Shown: positions 27,704 to 33,639 of the stretch, in pieces
Layout: every line of letters starts with the position of its first letter
How positions within the stretch are numbered: position 1 is the first letter of the stretch
Origin: Verrucomicrobiota bacterium
GTDB lineage: Bacteria > Verrucomicrobiota > Verrucomicrobiia > Opitutales > Seribacteraceae
Direction: 5' to 3'
Length of the DNA stretch: 33,639 nt
Assembly (NCBI GenBank): GCA_028343845.1
Contig: JAOLZO010000029.1
Span: 1 to 33,639, forward strand
Program-made: the position numbers and the translations under genes
The notes under the pieces: generated by a model
Databases searched by the model: none
Seen by the model: the letters and a program-made list of their open reading frames with translations, nothing else
Told to the model about the DNA's origin: nothing

Positions 27704-28200
27704 AGCCTGTGCTCGTAGATTCGGACGTCGTGGTATTCTCCGAACTTGTGCCCCCCCTCGTGAAGGAGCCCGGCAATTTGAAAACCCAGCTTGTCGTGTA
27801 GTTTTTCCGAACCCGGATTGGGGAGAACGACCAAACCGTATGCCCGGTGGACGTCCTCGACCTTTTTGAGTTCATCCAGCAACGTCGCGTAAACCCGGCC
27901 TCCGACACCATGCCCGACATGATCGGGGTGCAGGTAGATGCTCGTCATCACGGAGGGCGCATAGGCGGGTCGCTGGTGGAAACGCAAGCTCGCTGCATAG
28001 CCCGCGACCTCACCATCTCTCTCTGCGACAAAGAGTTGATAACGACCATCTTCGGAGAACTGGGTAAACCAGGTTTTCCGGTTTTCAAGGGACATTTCCA
28101 CCATCTCGAAGGTTACGATCGAGTTCTTGATATAGTGGTTGATGATGTCCCGCAGGGCGGGCATGTCGGACTCGCGTCCTCTGCGAATCAATGTTTCCAT
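27694..28200 (-). CDS. GNAT-family N-acetyltransferase (phosphinothricin acetyltransferase-like)
   Basis: A 168-residue cytosolic GNAT enzyme. The start METLIRRGRESDMPALRDIINHY and the TVTFEM-like IVTFEMVEM segment resemble the Pat/MnaT subgroup that acetylates phosphinothricin, methionine sulfoximine or related amino acids. The acetyl-CoA loop appears in the central strand-helix unit IYLHPDHVGHGVGGRVYATLL near residue 90, and GLVVLPNPGSEKLHDKLGFQ near residue 125 is the usual second half. The ATG at 28200 is preferred; a longer frame from 28299 reads through the neighbouring tRNA gene and is an artefact. It lies 18 bases after the 3' end of tRNA-Leu on the same strand. The real substrate is unknown. 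Confidence 0.9.
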   Translation of the reverse strand: METLIRRGRESDMPALRDIINHYIKNSIVTFEMVEMSLENRKTWFTQFSEDGRYQLFVAERDGEVAGYAASLRFHQRPAYAPSVMTSIYLHPDHVGHGVGGRVYATLLDELKKVEDVHRAYGLVVLPNPGSEKLHDKLGFQIAGLLHEGGHKFGEYHDVRIYEHRLGK

Positions 28201-28218
28201 GAAAAAGGATGGTTGGAG

Positions 28219-28305
28219 TGGTACCCGGAGAGGGGGTCGAACCCTCACTCCCTCGCGGGAACTGGATTTTGAATCCAGCGCGTCTACCAATTCCGCCATC
28301 CGGGC
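28219..28305 (-). tRNA. tRNA-Leu, anticodon CAA
   Basis: Eighty-seven bases with CCA encoded. Reading the minus strand, the acceptor arms are GCCCGGA and TCCGGGT (one G-U pair), then A and CCA. The D-arm has GGCGGAATTGGTAGACGC. The anticodon stem CTGGA/TCCAG encloses loop TTCAAAA, giving CAA for the UUG codon. A long variable arm (TTCCCGCGAGGGAG region), typical of class II leucine tRNAs, and GGTTCGACCCC in the T-arm complete it. Confidence 0.97.
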
Positions 28306-28469
28306 AACGAGGAATCATTGAAAATGATGAAGAATCATACGCTTGGCAAGTCTTGAGTTGGGTGCGTTTGCATACTTTTTCATCCTCGCAAAAAGAATAA
28401 AATAATTGTAACAAAAGGGGGTTGTGCGCTAATTGTTAGAAGTTCTGATTCAGTAAGTTACACGCGCGT
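28306..28469. promoter_or_regulatory. AT-rich divergent gap between tRNA-Leu and surface locus
   Basis: These 164 bases must hold the promoters of tRNA-Leu (leftward) and of the surface gene at 28470 (rightward). An inverted repeat ATCATT-GAA-AATGAT lies 9 bases before the tRNA. A TTGCCA hexamer on the minus strand has a poor partner 17 bases on. No Shine-Dalgarno is visible before 28470. Confidence 0.3.
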
Positions 28470-30143
28470 ATGTATACGAGACCCGTTTCGATCCCTTTTT
28501 TGGGTACTGTCCGTTTGGCAGTTCTCGGTTTTTTTCTGTTCGCCTTTTCAGCTTGGGCTCAGAAGAGCCCCGCCCCCGCAGGCGATCCTTTGCCTCCGAT
28601 AGGCGATTCCCTTCCGACGATAGGCGACCCAGTTGCACCCGGAGTCGATCCTGTGCCGAAAGCGGGTGATCCCCTGCCCACCATAGGCGACCCCGTGCCG
28701 ACCATAGGAGATCCTTTGCCAAAGGTTGCCGATCCCATTCCGACCATAGGCGATCCCATACCCACGATAGGGGGTCCCGTGTCGAGTCCCGCCCCTCAAA
28801 CAGGCGACTTCAAGTTCGCAGAGGGTGAGGATCCGATCATCTTCCCTGAACCGGATGACAAAGGGCAGGATCTTGATCCTGGCAAGAATGATCCCCTGAC
28901 GCCGCCGGTTCCCGACAAGGACGATCCGAGCGTGGATTCTCCGGGGGTAGCGGTCGATCCGCGTCCGGAATCGGGAGAGGGATCGAAAGAGAGTGACGAA
29001 AAAGGCTTGGTCTCTGAAAAGAACCGTGATGATGAAGCTGCCGGAAAGGATAAGGAATCGACCGAGGGGAAAAAGGACGTCTTCGTTGCCATCGTGCGCA
29101 CCCTTGAGGTGAATGCCGAAAAAGACGGAGCCTATCTGTTCGGAGGGAAAATCCTCGCGGACGGTGGTTCCACTATTTTGGGGGCCGGAATCGAGCTGAG
29201 CCTGAAGTTGACCTTCAAAAACTCATTCAAAATACCCTTTGAGCTCAAGGCGGGAAAATCGAACTATCGGGTGAAAACCCGAAAATTGGATTCCGGATCG
29301 ACTTGTTACTACCGGGCTTATGTCCGAAATGCGGTTGGGGTGAACGTCGGATCGGTCAAGAAGCTCAAGGTTCCCGAATCCGCTGGCAAGCGCGGATGGT
29401 GGAGCGAAGGAGAAAACCTGGGCGCCGACTGGCGTCGCTCCAAGTGGTTCGGCACCTTCAGGAAGCAGGAAGGCTTGGACTGGGTCTACCATGAGAAATT
29501 AGGCTGGGTCTACGCGGTGAGCGATCAGCGCGAGGGCTTGTGGCTTTGGCAGGAGGAAAACGGATGGACCTGGACGCAGGGCGGAGTATGGCCCTGTATC
29601 TGGCGTCACAAGTCGGGAAGTTGGCTTTGTCTCATGGCAAATATGGGCGGCAGACCCATCTTTTACGATTATACCGCTGGTCAGTTACGCAACCTCCCGA
29701 AGAAAAAGGTTTCCAAGACTGATGCTTCTTCGGACAAATTCGTCCAAAGGGACGGCAAACCACGGGAATCCGGGAAGACGACCGGCGACTTGATGAAGAC
29801 CGCCGTTTCGGGCAGGGAAATGGAAAGGGAGAGCGAAGACGCGTCGATTCTCAATCCGAGCGCAAAGACTTCGGTCCGTCAGGATCCGTCAAAGAGCGTG
29901 GCGGGGGAAACGGCGAAGGGCGAGGAGCTCGACCTTTTCGATTCGGCGAAGGGTTTGGTCAATGAGGCCAAGCAATCCGAATCCCGCTTGGTAACCGATC
30001 CTGCAAAGAGAGAGCTTGAACAATCGAGGGCGAATGCCGACTTGCTTTGGGACGAATCGTCCGAGAGCGCGACCCTGAACCGTAACCGTTCCGATGAGCC
30101 TCGGGTGAGCGACCCTGAACCGACGACCCGAAACTTACGATGA
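28470..30143 (+). CDS. exported repeat protein with FN3-like domain and Trp-rich module
   Basis: A 557-residue protein of no named family. It has a signal peptide (residues 1-30, ending FSAWA). Residues 38-107 are ten heptapeptide repeats of the type GDPLPTI. An acidic and then charged low-complexity stretch follows (about 108-208). Residues about 209-303 resemble an Fn3-like domain found in verrucomicrobial surface proteins, closing with STCYYRAYVRNAVGVNVGS. Residues 306-409 are the Trp-rich module also found at the end of the giant cadherin protein. The last 150 residues are charged and probably disordered. It looks like a periplasmic or surface protein that presents or anchors something in the envelope. 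Its stop overlaps the next start (ATGA), so the next gene is probably its functional partner. Codon use and composition look like those of its neighbours. Confidence 0.8.
   Translation: MYTRPVSIPFLGTVRLAVLGFFLFAFSAWAQKSPAPAGDPLPPIGDSLPTIGDPVAPGVDPVPKAGDPLPTIGDPVPTIGDPLPKVADPIPTIGDPIPTIGGPVSSPAPQTGDFKFAEGEDPIIFPEPDDKGQDLDPGKNDPLTPPVPDKDDPSVDSPGVAVDPRPESGEGSKESDEKGLVSEKNRDDEAAGKDKESTEGKKDVFVAIVRTLEVNAEKDGAYLFGGKILADGGSTILGAGIELSLKLTFKNSFKIPFELKAGKSNYRVKTRKLDSGSTCYYRAYVRNAVGVNVGSVKKLKVPESAGKRGWWSEGENLGADWRRSKWFGTFRKQEGLDWVYHEKLGWVYAVSDQREGLWLWQEENGWTWTQGGVWPCIWRHKSGSWLCLMANMGGRPIFYDYTAGQLRNLPKKKVSKTDASSDKFVQRDGKPRESGKTTGDLMKTAVSGREMERESEDASILNPSAKTSVRQDPSKSVAGETAKGEELDLFDSAKGLVNEAKQSESRLVTDPAKRELEQSRANADLLWDESSESATLNRNRSDEPRVSDPEPTTRNLR
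28581..28790 (+). repeat. ten tandem 21-base units encoding GDPxPTI-type heptapeptides
   Basis: A directly repeated unit of 21 bases in frame. Translated variants include GDPLPPI, GDSLPTI, GDPVAPG, VDPVPKA, GDPLPTI, GDPVPTI, GDPLPKV, ADPIPTI, GDPIPTI and GGPVSSP. The DNA copies share ATAGGCGAYCC but differ elsewhere, so the array is not recent throughout. Asp-Pro-rich repeats of this kind make extended linkers. Confidence 0.9.
29385..29697 (+). other. Trp-rich module, copy 2
   Basis: A domain-level feature. Order of motifs: W-x5-FG-x-F, then W-V-Y-H-x3-G-W-V-Y, then LWLWQEENGWTWT, then P-x-I-W and a final SWL block. All appear in the same order and at similar spacing in copy 1 at 17700-18010. 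This copy additionally begins with GWWSEG and ends with an IFYDY block. Confidence 0.75.
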
Positions 30144-33100
30144 AGAACCCCATTCCCATTCTCCTTTTGTTGGCAACCTCTTTTGCCTGGGGAGACCAGA
30201 GCGACAACTTCATCGGGAAGGTGATTCCTTCCGATGCTGACAGTCAGGATCATTTCGGAACTGCGGTCGCGGTTTGGGAAGACCTTTCGGTGGTAGGGGC
30301 GCCCAATGCCGATGCCGTTTACGTTTATCGTGAGGAACACAATGGCAGCATGACCAAAATTGCCAAACTGACGCCTTCCGACGGCGGATCGAACACTCAA
30401 TTCGGGGGTTCGGTTTCCCTGTCCGACGGGATCATCGCGGTGGGGGCCAAATGGTCCGACCAGCACGGGCACTCCAATTCCGGGGCGGCCTATCTTTACC
30501 AAGTCTTGCCGGATGGAACGGTGCACTTCCTGCATAAGGTTACGGCCCACGATGCCAACGCCACCGACTATTTCGGTTCGTCCGTTTCCTTCTCCCACGG
30601 GATTCTTGCCGTCGGAGCGCCCTCGGATGACCATAGTGGACGTAATGATGCAGGCTCGGCCTACGTCTATCGTCTGGAGCACAACGGATCGCTTTCCCCT
30701 TTGGAAAAGCTCACCGCTTCGGATGCCAACGCTTCCGATAATTTCGGGCATTCGGTTTCCACTTCCTTCGACCTCGTTGCCGTCGGCGCCCCGTCTCACA
30801 ACCATGACGGAGCCACTTATCTTTACTGGCAGGAAGAGAACGGATCCTTCCTGCAAATTGCCAAGCTCCTCGATCCGAATGCAAACTATGGGCCAGGTGG
30901 AGATGATGGTTTCGGTCACGCCGTTTCCCTTGCCGGAGACCGCTTGGCGGTCTCAACGAAAGGGGATGACAGCGCTTCAGGTTCCGACTCGGGCGCCGTT
31001 TATCTTTTCAGCATCGTGGATGGTACGCCCCACTTGCTTGACGAGGTTCTTGCCCCCGACGGGCATGCCATCGCTTATTTCGGATATTCCCTTTCCCTAT
31101 CGTACGAACTTCTGGCAGTCGGCGCTTACAAGCACAACCATGGTGGGCATAACCAAGCCGGAGCGGCTTACCTGTACCGGATCGAGGACAACGGAACCGC
31201 CGGCCTGATCGAAAAATTCGTCGCGGACGATGCCAATGCCTCGGACTACTTCGGTTCCTCCGTCGCGCTTTCCCACGACACCCTTGCGGTTGGGGTTCCT
31301 CAGACCGATTACTGGGGCAATACGGATGCCGGCACGGTCTTCTTCTACGACTCCTGGGCCGCCGCCAACCGGGCTCCGGTCGACATCCTTCCCGATCCCT
31401 TTCTTGGCTTCAGTGACGAAAAGGAGGAATTGATTCACGATCTTCAGACCGGTTGGCTGAAGTCAGCCGAGAGCCTGGTCTTAGATGCCTACGGATGGAC
31501 AGTCGACCCGAATGACGAATGGAACCTAAACGTATTGGAAAACGATGACGATCCCGACCCAATGTACTTTCTCTTTGAGTCCGGGCCCAATGACGAATCG
31601 AACGTTACGGACCTGAATTTTCACATGCCTGCCCTGCAACCTCATCTCGATTCGTCTTTTGCGCCTGTGCTTCTGGCCCAGGAAACCTTGCGGATGCTTC
31701 TCCATAAAAACACTTACCACGATGACATTACGGGGGACGGAACCAGCTCGGGGGCTTGGTTCAAGTACGGGTTGAGCGCTTTTCTAGTCGGAGGGGATCA
31801 TCAGGTTATTCCCCTCCTGGGCACGGAACCTTCCGATGGCCAGATCACCGCTTTGCTTGCCGAGGTGGGTGACGGGGAAACGGTTGCAACCTTCCAGCAA
31901 GCGGCCGCTTCTTACCTAGCAGTGAGATACTTGGATTTCAGGCTCAAGGGGGCAGGCATTACGGGGGGAGTCAAGCACATGACCCAATGGATGAAGAGCC
32001 AGTTTGACAACGGAGCGGGGGCTGCGAACAGTGGAATCAATCACTACGTGTTTACCCAGTCGGGAGGGTTCTCCCTGACAGAATTCAAGGGGCAGATGGG
32101 TCTCGATTTCGTCAAGAATCAAATCCTGCCCAAGCTGTTTAACAACGATAACGGATCGGTTCTGGGCGGAGACGTTACGGGCGGACCGAACCTCGATTGG
32201 CATTCCGTGGTGCCCCATCTCCACGGACCTCCCCAATCCAACGTTCAGTATGAGATCGACGAGTGGGCCAACGTTTTGGAATTCGAAGAGGAATCTCCAG
32301 TCGGCACGGTGGTCGGGCGTTTCGAGGCCGTCGATCTTGATCCCCACCTACCTGGGTGGAAGGGCTACGAATTGATTGAACATGGAGCCAACATCAGCTG
32401 GTCGGATGCCAAGGCGGCCGCCGATGCGGCCGATGCGGCCGATCCTTTCCATCGGGTGTACCTCGCCACTGTTACGAGCGAAGCCGAGCACAATTTGACC
32501 AAGGCCCTCGTGGCTCAAGCTGGGCTTCATGCCTGGCTGGGGGCAAGCGACGCCGCGGTGGAAGGGGAGTGGCGCTGGACGGAGGGCCCGGAAGGGGAGG
32601 AAGGCGAGGAACACAGTGGGCAAGGCCTGCTGTTTTGGCTGGGAGGGTCCAACGGGAGTCCGGTTAATGGATTGTATTCGAGCTGGGGCTCCTCAGAGCC
32701 CAATAACCAGAGTAATCAGGATTTTTTGAGGATGTCACATTCGGGCTCACAGAATTTTGATGATCTGGATAACAGCGGCTCTCCATATTGTGATGCCTTC
32801 CTCCTCGAGTTCGACCAAGTCCTTACCCATGTCTACAGCCTGGTCTCGGGGGCCGGGGACGAGCACAACCACCTGTTTGTTCTTGCAGATGACGGGGCCC
32901 TTTTTACGGGGGCCGAGTTCGATTACGAGAACAACGCATCCTCCTATTACATCCGGGTACGGGTGACTGACGAACTCAACGCTTCCCGGGAGGAAATCTT
33001 CACCATCCGCCTGCTCGACGTCGACGAGGATCCGGATAGGGACGGGTTGCACAATAACGAAGATTTGGATGATGACGGGGACGGGTATCCCGACACCGAG

Positions 33101-33639
33101 GAAATCGCTGCAAACAGCGATCCGCTCAATGCCTGGTCTCTCCCGTCCGTAACCAAGATCATTTACGTGGACGCGGATGCGGACGGTGAAAAGAACGGGA
33201 CTTCCTGGGCTAGCGCCTATGATAACCTGCAAGCCGCCCTCGCGGAGGCCGACGGGGTCAATCGTACCCAGATTTGGGTAGCCGAGGGGGTCTACCGTCC
33301 GGACGTCGGGCCCGGACAGACCGAGAGCGATCGCAATTCCACCTTTCAACTCAAGAACCGGCTCGAGATCATCGGAGGGTTTTATGGGGACGAGCAGACT
33401 TTCGAGGAGCGCGGCCTGAATGGGTTCATTACTTATCTAAGCGGAGACATCGGGGCCCATCACTGGCCCGATGACAATGCTTATCACGTGGTCAACGCCG
33501 CGGGGGTCGACCGTACGGCCAAGCTGATTGACTTGGGAATCGGTCGCGGACGGGCGGACGGACCTACCGATTGGGACAGGCGCGGGGCGGGCATTCTGGC
33601 CGTCAACGGGAGTCCCAGTCTGCAAAACCTGGCCATTTT
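30140..33639 (+). CDS. large multidomain surface protein, 3' end beyond right edge
   Basis: An open frame of 1166 codons with no stop before the window ends. The start ATG overlaps the previous stop (ATGA). A signal peptide covers residues 1-18. Residues about 20-405 are five to six FG-GAP-type repeats (HFGTAVAV, QFGGSVSLS, YFGSSVSFS, NFGHSVSTS, each followed by a VAVGAP-like strand), a beta-propeller. Residues about 434-693 resemble flagellinolysin but lack its HExxH. Residues about 741-892 form a C-type-lectin-like domain with WLGASD, EGEWRWTEG and SEPNNQ. A partial cadherin-like stretch and Asp-rich calcium repeats (DPDRDGLHNNEDLDDDGDG) follow near 965. From about 1005 an IYVDADADG...TSWASAYDNLQAAL start marks a parallel beta-helix that continues off the edge. 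It probably recognises glycans or other cells at the surface. The C-terminal sorting signal is not visible. Confidence 0.85.
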   Translation, partial: MKNPIPILLLLATSFAWGDQSDNFIGKVIPSDADSQDHFGTAVAVWEDLSVVGAPNADAVYVYREEHNGSMTKIAKLTPSDGGSNTQFGGSVSLSDGIIAVGAKWSDQHGHSNSGAAYLYQVLPDGTVHFLHKVTAHDANATDYFGSSVSFSHGILAVGAPSDDHSGRNDAGSAYVYRLEHNGSLSPLEKLTASDANASDNFGHSVSTSFDLVAVGAPSHNHDGATYLYWQEENGSFLQIAKLLDPNANYGPGGDDGFGHAVSLAGDRLAVSTKGDDSASGSDSGAVYLFSIVDGTPHLLDEVLAPDGHAIAYFGYSLSLSYELLAVGAYKHNHGGHNQAGAAYLYRIEDNGTAGLIEKFVADDANASDYFGSSVALSHDTLAVGVPQTDYWGNTDAGTVFFYDSWAAANRAPVDILPDPFLGFSDEKEELIHDLQTGWLKSAESLVLDAYGWTVDPNDEWNLNVLENDDDPDPMYFLFESGPNDESNVTDLNFHMPALQPHLDSSFAPVLLAQETLRMLLHKNTYHDDITGDGTSSGAWFKYGLSAFLVGGDHQVIPLLGTEPSDGQITALLAEVGDGETVATFQQAAASYLAVRYLDFRLKGAGITGGVKHMTQWMKSQFDNGAGAANSGINHYVFTQSGGFSLTEFKGQMGLDFVKNQILPKLFNNDNGSVLGGDVTGGPNLDWHSVVPHLHGPPQSNVQYEIDEWANVLEFEEESPVGTVVGRFEAVDLDPHLPGWKGYELIEHGANISWSDAKAAADAADAADPFHRVYLATVTSEAEHNLTKALVAQAGLHAWLGASDAAVEGEWRWTEGPEGEEGEEHSGQGLLFWLGGSNGSPVNGLYSSWGSSEPNNQSNQDFLRMSHSGSQNFDDLDNSGSPYCDAFLLEFDQVLTHVYSLVSGAGDEHNHLFVLADDGALFTGAEFDYENNASSYYIRVRVTDELNASREEIFTIRLLDVDEDPDRDGLHNNEDLDDDGDGYPDTEEIAANSDPLNAWSLPSVTKIIYVDADADGEKNGTSWASAYDNLQAALAEADGVNRTQIWVAEGVYRPDVGPGQTESDRNSTFQLKNRLEIIGGFYGDEQTFEERGLNGFITYLSGDIGAHHWPDDNAYHVVNAAGVDRTAKLIDLGIGRGRADGPTDWDRRGAGILAVNGSPSLQNLAI
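31440..32220 (+). other. flagellinolysin-like domain lacking its metal-binding motif
   Basis: A domain-level feature in the protein from 30140. Where flagellinolysins have HExxH this protein has Gln514-Glu-Thr-Leu-Arg518. Where they have WFxEGxAEF, which would supply the third metal ligand, it has Trp540-Phe-Lys-Tyr543-Gly-Leu-Ser-Ala-Phe548. The downstream AASYLAVRYLDFRLK and the NDNGSVLGGDVTGGP...SVVPH ending keep the family pattern. The match is from memory, without an alignment. Confidence 0.6.
32360..32815 (+). other. C-type-lectin-like domain with EPN motif
   Basis: A domain-level feature in the same protein. Order: GWKGYELIEHGANISWSDAK start, LATVTSEAEHNL, HAWLGASDAAVEGEWRWTEG, the SSEPNNQSNQDFLRM calcium/sugar loop, and FLLEFD as the last strand. 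EPN is the mannose/glucose-type motif in animal lectins. The usual disulfide Cys pairs are absent; only one Cys is seen. A three-copy GATGCGGCC repeat codes an Ala-Asp stretch near the start. Confidence 0.8.

Noticed and set aside
28201-28299. N-terminal extension of the acetyltransferase by 33 residues
   Set aside because: The extension reads through tRNA-Leu and gives the familiar spurious MAELVDALDS-type peptide; the ATG at 28200 begins the GNAT domain.
28581-28790. Short regular repeats that might suggest a CRISPR array
   Set aside because: The units are contiguous 21-mers without spacers and encode a periodic peptide in an open gene.
29879-30919. A 346-codon minus-strand frame across the junction of the two surface genes
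   Set aside because: Both plus-strand genes are coherent through this stretch, with domain motifs and an ATGA overlap; the minus frame has low-complexity translation with no motif.

Overview
The window looks like a chromosomal segment of a marine Verrucomicrobiota bacterium, probably of the Opitutae/Puniceicoccales type. This is inferred from gene content, with no database search. The evidence is a DUF1501 plus DUF1549/DUF1553 pair, a DUF4212 plus VC_2705-type sodium symporter pair, a Tat-exported Gfo/Idh oxidoreductase with a DUF1080 protein, very large cadherin/FG-GAP surface proteins, and a Trp-rich C-terminal module that I associate with this phylum. Base composition is moderate and no insertion sequence, prophage or CRISPR array is visible.

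Layout, left to right. Positions 1-752 (minus) hold a Tat-exported SGNH/GDSL hydrolase that runs off the left edge. A RidA-family gene and a membrane-anchored YdcF-like (DUF218) gene follow, overlapping by ATGA. From 1967 to 5219 (minus) lies a DUF1549/DUF1553 - DUF1501 pair. From 5357 to 9515 (minus) is a tight operon read as DUF4212, sodium:solute symporter, DUF1080 and Gfo/Idh oxidoreductase, which fits periplasmic sugar oxidation/cleavage coupled to uptake. From 9710 to 18188 (plus) is a giant cadherin-repeat gene whose reading frame is broken at a run of ten G; nine G would give one frame of about 2825 codons. An outer-membrane beta-barrel gene follows it.

From 19301 to 28305 the content is mostly housekeeping: mutS, an alpha/beta hydrolase coupled to it, galactokinase, an HU protein with a strong terminator, a ygfZ-like gene with a coupled 76-codon gene, DAHP synthase, malate dehydrogenase, a GNAT acetyltransferase and tRNA-Leu(CAA).

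From 28470 to the right edge are two translationally coupled surface genes. The first encodes a protein with ten heptapeptide repeats, an FN3-like domain and the same Trp-rich module found at the C-terminus of the giant cadherin protein. The second starts at 30140 and is still open at the edge. It encodes FG-GAP repeats, a domain resembling flagellinolysin with its metal-binding motif lost, a C-type-lectin-like domain with an EPN motif, calcium-type Asp-rich repeats and the start of a beta-helix.

The most unusual signals are the G10 tract (possible phase variation of a giant adhesin), the Trp-rich module shared by two distant loci, the apparent pseudo-peptidase domain, and an FG-GAP propeller nested inside a cadherin repeat. 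Together they suggest a surface adhesion or recognition apparatus, but no function is proven here.
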